Of a stretch of 64,000 nucleotides of DNA, positions 35,740 through 43,200 are shown piece after piece. The notes under the pieces were generated by a model. That model was not told the DNA's origin, ran no database searches, and saw only the letters and a program-made list of their open reading frames with translations. Position 1 is the first letter of the stretch; the number at the start of each line of letters is the position of its first letter. The DNA is taken from the NCBI RefSeq assembly GCF_029633825.1, contig NZ_CP090641.1, positions 2,418,001 to 2,482,000 of the forward strand, in the 5' to 3' direction. The position numbers were made by a program, and so were the translations under genes. The stretch is from Burkholderia contaminans. GTDB lineage: Bacteria > Pseudomonadota > Gammaproteobacteria > Burkholderiales > Burkholderiaceae.

Positions 35740-36153
35740 CGTGGGCGGTCGGGCCGGGCCCGTCTGTTGTCGTTGTGGGTCGGTGGCGCCTGCTCTCAGG
35801 GCGCCGCCCGCGGCCGGCACACGTGGCTCGGCGGGTGTTGCGATGGTAGCGCAACGGGGCCGGTATCGTCGGACGATATTCGCAACCGGTGGGTGATTTG
35901 GCGGTGGGTGGCAGGAGCTGGGACAGGATCTGGAGCCAGGGCCAGGGCCAGGGGCAGGGGCAGGGGCAGGGGCAAGGGCAAGGGCAACGGCGCGGCAGGA
36001 CCGTCCCCGCAGCAGCCCCCGTTCGCCCGCCAAGCCTTGCGCGGCGGGCGTTCGCGTGTGTCGCACGCCGCGCCGAACGGCGCCGCTTCCCCGATTCTGG
36101 CGGCCCACCTCCCGGCGACGTGTAAACTGCTGCCTTTTTTGACGGTTTGCAGC
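35740..36153. other. Divergent intergenic region with G-run repeat
   Basis: 414 bases with no credible gene. It separates the DUF1444 gene from the DUF3348-DUF802-MotB-like operon. It holds the G-run repeat at 35938-35985 and, near the operon, TGTAAACTGCTGCC with a TTTTTT run. Promoters of both transcripts must lie here. Confidence 0.55.
35938..35985 (+). repeat. Hexanucleotide G-run repeat, G-quadruplex-prone
   Basis: Four GGGG runs at 35951-35954, 35957-35960, 35963-35966 and 35969-35972 are separated by CA, with further GGG runs at 35945, 35976 and 35982. The plus strand fits the G-quadruplex pattern very well; the repeat unit is CAGGGG, degrading to CAAGGG. Confidence 0.9.
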
Positions 36154-36927
36154 ATGGTGCAAGCACCTCCGCGCCCGGCACTGAGCGGCCCCGCGCTCGT
36201 CCGGCTGCTCGCGCGCCTGGCCGATGCCGACATCGCGGAATCCCGGCAGACGCTGTCCGACCGGCTGAGCCAGTGGCTCGGCTGGACCGACGCGATCACG
36301 CTGTCGTCCGCGCTGAACGCGAGCCCGCCCGGCGTCGCGGCCGGCGTGCGCGGCTACGACGCGGAGCGCGACTGCGCGCGCGTGCGCCACGAGCTCGCGC
36401 AGGCGATCACGGCCGCCAATCGGCCCCGTGCGCGGCGCCGGCCCGGCGATCCGCCGCCGCCGGCCGCCGACACGGCCGATTTCGCGGACTTCCGGCAGCG
36501 TTATCTGTCCCTGCAGCAGGACATGGAAACGGCGATCGGCCAGTTACGCGGCCGCCTGCGGGTCGCGGTTGCCGCCCGCTCGTCCGGGATGGCGCGGCTC
36601 GCGACGCTCGACGCCATCATGGAGCGCGTGCTCGGCGCGCGCGAGCGCAGCCTGCTGTCGTCGATCCCCGCGCTGCTCGGCACGCGTTTCGGGCGGCTGC
36701 GCGACGCGGAGCGGCAGGCGCTGGCCGATGCCGAATCCGCGGCTGCAGCCACGGCCGATCCGGCCGATGACGGCGCGGTGGCGGCCGATGGCACGGCCGT
36801 CGCGGCGATCGTGCCCGGCGCATGGCTCGATACGTTTCGCGACGAGATGCAGAGCATCCTGCTTGCCGAACTCGAAGTCCGGTTTCAAACGGTAGACGGG
36901 CTGCTCGCGGCCCTTCGCACCAGCTAA
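36154..36927 (+). CDS. DUF3348-family protein
   Basis: 257 residues, cytoplasmic, helical. The N-terminal LVRLLARLADADIAESRQTLSDRLSQWLGWTDAITLSSAL is the recognisable DUF3348 core; FADFRQRYLSLQQDMETAIGQLRGRLR follows and the C-terminus ends DEMQSILLAELEVRFQTVDGLLAAL. It is first in a four-gene operon whose next gene starts 10 bp downstream. The family has no known function. Its constant association with a MotA-like DUF802 protein suggests a soluble accessory of that membrane complex. Confidence 0.88.
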   Translation: MVQAPPRPALSGPALVRLLARLADADIAESRQTLSDRLSQWLGWTDAITLSSALNASPPGVAAGVRGYDAERDCARVRHELAQAITAANRPRARRRPGDPPPPAADTADFADFRQRYLSLQQDMETAIGQLRGRLRVAVAARSSGMARLATLDAIMERVLGARERSLLSSIPALLGTRFGRLRDAERQALADAESAAAATADPADDGAVAADGTAVAAIVPGAWLDTFRDEMQSILLAELEVRFQTVDGLLAALRTS

Positions 36928-36937
36928 TCAACACGCT

Positions 36938-39900
36938 ATGTCCAGAATTCGCCTTGATCTCGTTGTCTTCGTCGCCGGTCTGCTCGCTGTGGGCTGGATC
37001 GGCGTCGGCTATGTCGCGTCGAACCCGCTGGCGGCGGCCGTCACGCTGCTGATCGCCGCGTGCTACGTCGCCGGCGCATGGGAGCTGCTGCGCTACCGGC
37101 AGGCCACCGCCACGCTGTCGCGCGCGGTCGCCGGCCTGACCGAGCCGCCCGCGAAGCTCGACACGTGGCTCGATACGCTGCACCCGGGCCTGCGCGGCGC
37201 CGTGCGCGCGCGGGTCGAAGGCGCGCGCGTCGCGCTGCCGGGCCCGTCGCTCACGCCTTACCTCGTCGGCTTGCTCGTGCTGCTCGGCATGCTCGGCACG
37301 CTGCTCGGGATGGTCGTCACGCTGAAGGGCACCGGCGCTGCGCTCGAAAGCGCGACCGATCTCGATGCGATCCGCGCATCGCTGATCGCGCCGGTGAAGG
37401 GCCTCGGGTTCGCATTCGGCACGTCGATCGCCGGTGTCGCGACGTCCGCGATGCTCGGGCTGCTGTCCGCGCTCGTGCGCCGCGAGCGGATCGACGCGGC
37501 CCAGCAGCTCGACGCGAAGATCGCGACGACGCTGCGCGTGCATTCGTCCGCGCACCAGCGCGACGAATCGTTCCGGCTGCTGCAGCGCCAGGCCGACGTG
37601 ATGCCGTCGCTGGTCGACCGGCTGCAGACGATGATGACGACGCTCGAAGCGCGCAGCGTCGCGCTGCACGATCGCCAGATCGAAAGCCAGCAGGCATTTT
37701 TCGACCGGACCGAGCGCGCCTATGCGGGCCTCGCGTCGAATGTCGGCGACGCGCTGAAGGAAAGCGCCGCCGAAAGCGCGCGCGTAGCCGGTGCCGCGCT
37801 GCAGCCGGTCGTCGCCGCGACGATGACCGGGCTCGCGCAGGAGATGGCCGCGCTGCGCGACACCGTGACGGGTGCCGTGCAGCGTCAGCTCGACGGGCTG
37901 ACGGACGGCTTCGAGAAGACCACCGGCAACGTGACGGCCGTCTGGAACCGCGCGCTCTACGAACAGCGCCGCGCGGGCGATGCCGTCGCGCAGCAGCTGC
38001 AGACGACGCTCGGCCAGTTCACCGACACGTTCTCGCAGCGTTCGGCGGACCTGCTCGACGGCGTGGCGACGCGTCTCGAATCGACTGAAAGCCGCCTGTC
38101 GGACGCATGGCGCGATGCGCTGTCGCGCCAGGAGCAGGTCGGCGAGACGCTGGCGGGCCAGCATGCGCGCGCGCTGGGCGAGGCCGCCGCGGCGTTCGAA
38201 CGCCATTCCGGCGCGACGCTTGCCGCGATGCGCGAGTCGCACGCGGGGCTGCAGGCCGACCTGGCGGCGCGCGACGAACAGCGCGTCGCCGCGTGGAACG
38301 ATTCGCTGGCCGCGATGGCCGCAAAGCTCGGCGACGAATGGCAGCGCGCCGGCGTGCACAGCGCAGCCCGTCAGCAGGAAATCTGCGACGCACTGGCGCA
38401 AACGACGCGCGATCTCACGGCGCAGGCTGCGACGTTCGAACAACGTTCGAACGCGTTGCTGTCGACGATCCGCGATTCGCATGCCGGCCTGCAGACGCAA
38501 CTGGCTGCGCGTGACGAGGAACGCCTCACTGCGTGGAACGACTCGCTGGCCGCGATGGCCGCGAAGCTCGGCGACGAATGGCAGCGTGCAGGTGTACACA
38601 GTGCGGGCCGTCAGCAGGAAATCTGCGACGCACTGGCGCAAACGACGCGCGATCTCACGGCACAGGCGTCGACGTTCGAACAACGCTCGAATGAATTGCT
38701 GTCGACGATCCGCGATTCGCACACGGGCTTGCAGACGCAACTGGCTGCACGCGACGAAGAACGCCTCACTGCATGGAACGACTCGCTGGCCGCGATGGCC
38801 GCGAAGCTCAACGACGAATGGCAGCGCGCAGGTGTACATAGTGCGGGCCGTCAGCAGGAAATCTGCGACGCACTGGCGCAAACGACGCGCGACCTGACCG
38901 CGCAGGCATCGACGTTCGAACAACGCTCGAATGAGTTGCTGTCGACGATCCGCGATTCGCACACGGGCCTGCAGACGCAGCTTGCCGCACGCGACGAAGA
39001 ACGCCTCACTGCGTGGAACGACTCGCTGGCTGCAATGGCCGCGAAGCTCGGCGACGAATGGCAGCGCGCGGGCGTGCACAGTGCGGGCCGTCAGCAGGAA
39101 ATCTGCGACGCACTGGCACAAACGACGCGCGATCTCGCGGCACAGGCGTCGACGTTCGAACAACGCTCGAATGAATTGCTGTCGACGATCCGCGATTCGC
39201 ATGCCGGCCTGCAGTCGCAACTGGCCGCGCGCGACGAAGAACGCCTCGCTGCATGGAACGACTCGCTCGCCGCGATGGCCGCCGCGCTGCGCGACGAATG
39301 GGCGCAGACGAGCGCGCAGGCCGCGACGCGCCAGCAGGACATCTGCGACACGCTGGCCCGCACCGCGAACGACATCACCGCGCAGGCACAGGTGCACGCG
39401 AGCGACACGATCAACGAGATCGCGCGCCTCGTGCAGGCTGCATCGGAGGCGCCGAAGGCCGCGGCCGACGTCGTCGCCGAGCTGCGCCAGCGCCTGTCCG
39501 ACAGCCTGGTGCACGACACCGCGATGCTCGAGGAGCGCAGCCGCCTGCTCGCGACGCTCGAAACGCTGCTCGGCGCGGTCAACCACGCGTCGACCGAACA
39601 GCGCACCGCGATCGACGCGCTCGTCAGCACGTCGGCCGACCTGCTCGACCGCGTCGGCGCGCGCTTCAACGACACCGTCGATGCCGAAACACGCAAGCTC
39701 GACTCGGTGGCCGCGCAAGTCACGGCAGGCGCCGTCGAGGTCGCGAGCCTCGGCGACGCGTTCGGGATGGCCGTGCAGGTATTCGGCGAGTCGAACGACA
39801 AGCTGCTGACCCATCTGCAACGCATCGAGGCCGCGCTCGAGAAGTCGCTCGCGCGCAGCGACGAGCAGCTCGAGTACTACGTCGCGCAGGCGCGCGAGGT

Positions 39901-39985
39901 GATCGACCTGAGCATGATGTCGCAGAAGCAGATCGTCGAAGACCTGCAGCAGCTCGCCGGCCGGCGGGCGAGCGTCGGAGCGTAA
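36938..39985 (+). CDS. DUF802 / MotA-TolQ-ExbB-like membrane protein with long repeat tail
   Basis: 1015 residues. Four membrane helices lie at about 7-27, 30-50, 106-127 and 155-182. The last two, YLVGLLVLLGMLGTLLGMVVTLKGTG and LGFAFGTSIAGVATSAMLGLLSALV, match the proton-channel helices of MotA, TolQ, ExbB and ZorA. The remaining 830 residues are a cytoplasmic helical tail with four near-identical 80-residue repeats (about 448-768) and a C-terminal coiled coil. The MotB-like gene starts four bases later. Family logic predicts a pentamer around a MotB-like dimer, driven by ions, with the tail transmitting motion. A structural reading is inference; the channel motifs and repeats are direct. 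Confidence 0.9.
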   Translation: MSRIRLDLVVFVAGLLAVGWIGVGYVASNPLAAAVTLLIAACYVAGAWELLRYRQATATLSRAVAGLTEPPAKLDTWLDTLHPGLRGAVRARVEGARVALPGPSLTPYLVGLLVLLGMLGTLLGMVVTLKGTGAALESATDLDAIRASLIAPVKGLGFAFGTSIAGVATSAMLGLLSALVRRERIDAAQQLDAKIATTLRVHSSAHQRDESFRLLQRQADVMPSLVDRLQTMMTTLEARSVALHDRQIESQQAFFDRTERAYAGLASNVGDALKESAAESARVAGAALQPVVAATMTGLAQEMAALRDTVTGAVQRQLDGLTDGFEKTTGNVTAVWNRALYEQRRAGDAVAQQLQTTLGQFTDTFSQRSADLLDGVATRLESTESRLSDAWRDALSRQEQVGETLAGQHARALGEAAAAFERHSGATLAAMRESHAGLQADLAARDEQRVAAWNDSLAAMAAKLGDEWQRAGVHSAARQQEICDALAQTTRDLTAQAATFEQRSNALLSTIRDSHAGLQTQLAARDEERLTAWNDSLAAMAAKLGDEWQRAGVHSAGRQQEICDALAQTTRDLTAQASTFEQRSNELLSTIRDSHTGLQTQLAARDEERLTAWNDSLAAMAAKLNDEWQRAGVHSAGRQQEICDALAQTTRDLTAQASTFEQRSNELLSTIRDSHTGLQTQLAARDEERLTAWNDSLAAMAAKLGDEWQRAGVHSAGRQQEICDALAQTTRDLAAQASTFEQRSNELLSTIRDSHAGLQSQLAARDEERLAAWNDSLAAMAAALRDEWAQTSAQAATRQQDICDTLARTANDITAQAQVHASDTINEIARLVQAASEAPKAAADVVAELRQRLSDSLVHDTAMLEERSRLLATLETLLGAVNHASTEQRTAIDALVSTSADLLDRVGARFNDTVDAETRKLDSVAAQVTAGAVEVASLGDAFGMAVQVFGESNDKLLTHLQRIEAALEKSLARSDEQLEYYVAQAREVIDLSMMSQKQIVEDLQQLAGRRASVGA
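38281..39240 (+). repeat. Four tandem 240-bp repeats inside the DUF802 gene
   Basis: Four head-to-tail 240-bp units (38281, 38521, 38761, 39001) differ at only a few positions each; a diverged fifth half-unit follows from 39241 and a diverged quarter precedes 38281. Each unit encodes 80 residues with WNDSLAAMAAKLGDEWQ, RQQEICDALAQTTRDL and FEQRSNELLSTIRDSH. Near identity at silent sites indicates recent expansion or gene conversion. Confidence 0.95.
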
Positions 39986-39988
39986 CGC

Positions 39989-40633
39989 ATGCACGACGAA
40001 ATCGACGGCGACGCAACCTCCGCGCCGGTATGGCCCGCGTTCGCCGACCTGATGTCGGTGCTGCTCGGCGCGTTCGTGCTGATTCTCGTCGGCGTGATCG
40101 GCATGCAGCTTCAGCTCACGTCGAAGCTCGAGGAAGCCGTGCGTGCGCGCCAGCAGGAAGCGCAGCAGCGCAAGTCGCTCGAGCAGGCGCTCGCCGGGCC
40201 GCTTGCAGCCGGCCGCGTGACGCTCGTGAACGGGCGCATCGGCATCAGCGGCAACGTGCTGTTCGCGCTGAACTCCGACCAGTTGCAGCCCGCGGGCCGC
40301 GACCTGCTGAAGACGCTGGCCGCGCCGTTGGGCACCTACCTGAAGACGCGTGACGAGATCCTGATGATCAGCGGCTTCGCCGACGACCAGCAGGTGCACG
40401 CGGGCAACCGCCTGTTCGCGGACAACTGGGAACTGTCGGCCAAGCGTGCGTTGACGGTCACGCGTGCGCTGATCGACGCCGGCGTGCCGGCGTCGTCGGT
40501 GTTCGCGGCGGCGTTCGGCTCGGAGCAGCCGGTCAGCTCGAACGCGGACGATGAAGGCCGCGCGAAGAACCGTCGCGTGGAGATCGCGCCGGTGCCGCGC
40601 AAGTCGGCTTCGAACGGAGGGAAGGCGAAGTGA
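39989..40633 (+). CDS. MotB/OmpA-like peptidoglycan-binding partner
   Basis: 214 residues. The N-terminal membrane helix VWPAFADLMSVLLGAFVLILVGVIGM carries Asp20 in FADLM, the position of the ion-binding Asp of MotB, TolR and ZorB. A short coiled linker (about 45-70) leads to an OmpA-like domain (GNVLFALNSDQLQPAGRDLL, ISGFADDQQ, NWELSAKRALTVTRALIDAGV, DDEGRAKNRRVEI), which binds peptidoglycan. Together with the DUF802 protein it makes a MotAB-type ion-driven unit. Its stop overlaps the DUF2894 GTG start. Confidence 0.92.
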   Translation: MHDEIDGDATSAPVWPAFADLMSVLLGAFVLILVGVIGMQLQLTSKLEEAVRARQQEAQQRKSLEQALAGPLAAGRVTLVNGRIGISGNVLFALNSDQLQPAGRDLLKTLAAPLGTYLKTRDEILMISGFADDQQVHAGNRLFADNWELSAKRALTVTRALIDAGVPASSVFAAAFGSEQPVSSNADDEGRAKNRRVEIAPVPRKSASNGGKAK

Positions 40634-41256
40634 CCGGCGAAGTGACCGGCGACGCGACGCACGTTCGCGCGACGCTCGACGCATGGCGCGAGCAGGGCGC
40701 CGACCGGCTCGATCCCGTGCGCTTTCACCGGATCGACGCACTCGAACGGCGCGCGGCCGCGCTCGAAGGCGAAGCGCGTGCGTTGCTCGACGCGCGGCTG
40801 GCGACGCTGATCGAAGGTTTTGCGGAAGTGGTGGCGTGCGCCGGTGAAACGGCAACCGCGAGCAGCGCGACAGGTGCGCCCGCGCGCGGCGCGCTGGCGG
40901 AACTCGTCGAGCGGCTCGCGCGCGATGTGCAGGCCGACCGGCGCGGGCTCGATCCCGAGCTGGTCGACTACTTCCGCACGATGTGGTCGAAGGTCCGCAC
41001 CGAACAGCAGTATCGCCAGTCGCTCGACCAGGTGCCGCGCAACGCGGGGCCGCTCAATTCGAACAGTCTCGTGCACCGGTCGCTCGCGACGATGCGCGAG
41101 TTGTCGCCGGCTTATCTGCAGCAGTTCCTGTCGTATGTCGACGCGCTCGCGTGGCTCGAGGATCTCGCCGGCGGCGGCGCGCAGCCCGAGAAGGAAGCGC
41201 CGCGGGCGAAGGCGGCCAAACCGGCGAAGAAGGCGACGCGCGCCAAGGCGCGGTAA
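40630..41256 (+). CDS. DUF2894-family protein
   Basis: 208 residues, cytoplasmic, starting at a GTG that overlaps the preceding stop (GTGA). The core is RATLDAWREQGADRLDPVRFHRIDALERRAAALEG, then DYFRTMWSKVRTEQQYRQSLDQVPRNAGPLNSNSLVHRSLATMRELSPAYLQQFLSYVDALAWLEDL in segments. The C-terminus is Lys/Ala-rich and basic, possibly nucleic-acid or membrane-surface binding. This family is known only from this gene cluster type and has no assigned function. Confidence 0.88.
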   Translation: MTGEVTGDATHVRATLDAWREQGADRLDPVRFHRIDALERRAAALEGEARALLDARLATLIEGFAEVVACAGETATASSATGAPARGALAELVERLARDVQADRRGLDPELVDYFRTMWSKVRTEQQYRQSLDQVPRNAGPLNSNSLVHRSLATMRELSPAYLQQFLSYVDALAWLEDLAGGGAQPEKEAPRAKAAKPAKKATRAKAR

Positions 41257-41288
41257 CGCTGCGCGCGTTCACGAACGAACGCGGATTG

Positions 41289-41861
41289 CTACCGGCCCGG
41301 TTCCGCCTCGTGGATCGCCGCGCGCAGTGCGTGCAGCGCATCGGCCAGCGCCGATGCGAACGGCGGATGCGCGGCGATGCCCGCCGCGTCGAGCTGGCTC
41401 CCGAGGATCGGCAGCGTGATCGACGCGGGTTCGACGATGCGTGCCGACATCATCGACAGCGTTTCCCGCAGCGCCGCGTCCGCATGCGTTGCGCGTGGCG
41501 ATGCGTTCAGCACGGCGACCGGCTTGTACACGACGGCTTCGCACCCCACGATCCAGTCCAGCGCGTTCTTCATCACGCCCGTTACGCCGTGTGCGTATTC
41601 CGGGCTCGCGATCAGCAGGCCGTCTGCGGCATTCACGCGGTCGATCAGGTCGCGCACCACGGCGGGCGACGGATATTCGGTATCGGGATTGAACAGCGGG
41701 AATTCACCGAGACGATCGAAGCGCGCGATGCGCATGCCGCGCGGCGCGACGAGCGCGGCCGCATCGAGCAGCGCGGCGTTATACGACTGCGCGCGGAGGC
41801 TGCCGCACAGCGCGACGATGTCGATGTGGCGGTCGGCGTGGGGGCGGGGATCGGTGGTCAT
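41289..41861 (-). CDS. NADPH-dependent FMN reductase
   Basis: 190 residues, flavodoxin-like. The FMN phosphate loop is CGSLRAQSYNAALL, and SPEYAHGVTGVMKNALDWIVG is the second flavin loop and dimer region of the NADPH-dependent FMN reductase/azoreductase family. Such enzymes supply reduced flavin or reduce quinones and chromate. The ATG at 41859-41861 starts just before the conserved IDIVALCGS strand. It lies convergent to the MotAB-like operon and is unlikely to be part of it. Confidence 0.9.
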   Translation of the reverse strand: MTTDPRPHADRHIDIVALCGSLRAQSYNAALLDAAALVAPRGMRIARFDRLGEFPLFNPDTEYPSPAVVRDLIDRVNAADGLLIASPEYAHGVTGVMKNALDWIVGCEAVVYKPVAVLNASPRATHADAALRETLSMMSARIVEPASITLPILGSQLDAAGIAAHPPFASALADALHALRAAIHEAEPGR

Positions 41862-41919
41862 CGATGGGCGTGTCGGTTGGCGCGTTGCGTAGCGGTGAGC
41901 GTCGCGCGGGTCGCACGGA

Positions 41920-42510
41920 TTATCGCACTGGTGTTCGGGCGGCACCGGCCATCCCCGTCGCGCGCGCGAATTCCCCGATCTCCCATCCATGACCGAGCAT
42001 CAGCCGCCGCGTATGCAGCGCGCCATGCACGTGGTCGTCGACGGTTTCGCCGAGATAACGCAGCGCACGTCCGTCGATATCGACGAAGCCGTGCCGGTAA
42101 TCCTGCGCGAGCGCCGTCCACAACTGTGCGGCGCCGACCGACTGGCGCGCGCCGCTGATCAGGCACAGGCCAGCGTCGAGTCCCCAGCGATACAGCGTCG
42201 TCGCCAGCCCCTTGCGTTGCGCGGATCCGCGCAGCCGCGTATGCGGCGCGCGCAGGTAGCGGTCGGCGCGGCGCGGGATTTCGGGCAGGCGGTTGAACAC
42301 CGTATAGCCGGCGAGCTGGCGCGCGGCCGGGTCCTCGACATACAGGAAGTATTCGCCGTCCGCTTCGCGGTGGCGGACGATCAGGCCGGAGCGGCCGAGC
42401 GCGACCGCCGGCAGGCCGTGCAGGCGATGGCCTGGCTGGTAGAGACGCGCGTAGAGCGCGTCGAGTTCATCGTCGATGTCGTGCTGGGAATGCTGTACGT
42501 CGATACGCAT
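41920..42510 (-). CDS. GNAT-like acyltransferase
   Basis: 196 residues. The acyl-CoA loop is visible as RGSAQRKGLATTLYRWGLDAG; the N-terminal half has YLYVEDPAARQLAGYTVFNRLPEIPRR and the C-terminal half EIGEFARATG. The family is that of the small GNAT-fold proteins found widely in Burkholderia. The substrate is unknown. It lies 58 bp upstream of the FMN reductase on the same strand and may share its transcript. Confidence 0.72.
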   Translation of the reverse strand: MRIDVQHSQHDIDDELDALYARLYQPGHRLHGLPAVALGRSGLIVRHREADGEYFLYVEDPAARQLAGYTVFNRLPEIPRRADRYLRAPHTRLRGSAQRKGLATTLYRWGLDAGLCLISGARQSVGAAQLWTALAQDYRHGFVDIDGRALRYLGETVDDHVHGALHTRRLMLGHGWEIGEFARATGMAGAARTPVR

Positions 42511-42576
42511 GGCAAAGGTCGCCCGTCCCGGGCGGTCCGAGAAAGTGGTTCATCGCAAAAGGGGAAAGGAATGGCT

Positions 42577-42612
42577 GCGGCCCCCGGGCTCGGCGAAGCG
42601 AGCCGGGGCCGC
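42577..42612 (-). terminator. Strong hairpin directly after the 28-codon gene
   Basis: 42577-42592 pairs with 42599-42612 (GCGGCCCC...GGGGCCGC with a two-base bulge, loop GCGAAG). On the minus strand it begins three bases past the stop codon at 42616 and is followed by pyrimidine-rich TTCCTTTCCCCTTTT. It supports the small gene as a real transcription unit. Confidence 0.65.
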
Positions 42613-42615
42613 GAA

Positions 42616-42702
42616 TCAGCTGGGGATGTGCTGGAAACCGGCGGCGATCGCGGCGAGGCCCGCGATGCAGAGTGCGAACAGGATCAGGACTTTGTGGATC
42701 AC
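42616..42702 (-). CDS. 28-residue single-helix membrane peptide
   Basis: A short gene of 28 codons with a GTG start at 42702. CTTGAGGAGAGAGAC gives a full-strength Shine-Dalgarno. The peptide has a basic N-terminus (MIHK), one continuous hydrophobic helix LILFALCIAGLAAIAAGF, and a short tail QHIPS. A strong hairpin follows the stop at once. There is no homologue that I recognise. Such peptides often modulate a membrane protein or act as toxin-like peptides, but nothing here shows which. Confidence 0.6.
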   Translation of the reverse strand: MIHKVLILFALCIAGLAAIAAGFQHIPS

Positions 42703-43066
42703 GTCTCTCTCCTCAAGAATGCGCGGCGCCTAAGGGCGGCATCGCGGAGACGGTGAGCGGCGGGCACGGCCCGCGCGGCCGTCGTGCGGGACGACGGTCG
42801 AAGGCCTGGGCGACGTATCGCTCGCGGACGGGCAGCACCATACGCGACGTGATTCGGGTGGGCAATCGGACAGAGGATGAAAAGCGACGAAAGGCGGAGA
42901 ATCGCGTCGTTTCGCGACAATTGGCCGCATGAGGGCGGGCCGCCGCCTGAGCGGAAGGCGATGCGGGCCGGCCCGACAGCTGTCGCAAGGCCGTGTGCGC
43001 ACGGCTGGTGCCTCCCAGTCGAACCGACTACACTGCGCAGTCAACGCACACCGCAAGGATTCCTCC
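42703..43066. other. Intergenic region upstream of the efflux pump leader
   Basis: 364 bases without a convincing gene. It should hold the promoter of the 28-codon gene (minus) and that of the leader-peptide/efflux transcript (plus). Confidence 0.4.
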
Positions 43067-43096
43067 ATGGGAGCCGGACCGTCCACGGATCGCTAA
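43067..43096 (+). CDS. Nine-codon leader peptide (MGAGPSTDR) of the efflux gene
   Basis: ATG GGA GCC GGA CCG TCC ACG GAT CGC TAA, with AAGGA seven bases before the ATG. The stop codon abuts a perfect 12-bp hairpin. The related cmlA resistance gene also has a nine-codon leader peptide whose ribosome stalling with chloramphenicol opens a downstream stem. The function here is inferred by that parallel. Confidence 0.6.
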   Translation: MGAGPSTDR

Positions 43097-43130
43097 GCCG
43101 CAACGACCTTCGTCAACCGGTCGTTGCGGC
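43097..43130 (+). promoter_or_regulatory. Attenuator-like hairpin before the CmlA-like gene
   Basis: GCCGCAACGACC (43097-43108) and GGTCGTTGCGGC (43119-43130) are perfect 12-bp complements with a 10-nt loop, starting one base after the leader-peptide stop. There is no T-run, so translational rather than transcriptional attenuation is more likely. The pump ATG is 71 bp downstream, after a weak Shine-Dalgarno (GAGCGG). Confidence 0.6.
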
Positions 43131-43200
43131 GATCTCCCGTTGTCCCTCGCTGACCAGGCAGATCGCCGCCAGATTCCCTTTTCTGAGCGGATGCCTTGTC

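Noticed and set aside
36617-40855. 1412-codon minus-strand frame over the DUF802 and MotB-like genes
   Set aside because: Arg/Gln/Leu shadow of repeats; the plus strand has channel and OmpA motifs and ribosome sites.
36154-41256. Complete Zorya defence system
   Set aside because: ZorC, ZorD and ZorE are absent; only the MotAB-like architecture is shared, so it is reported as an analogy.
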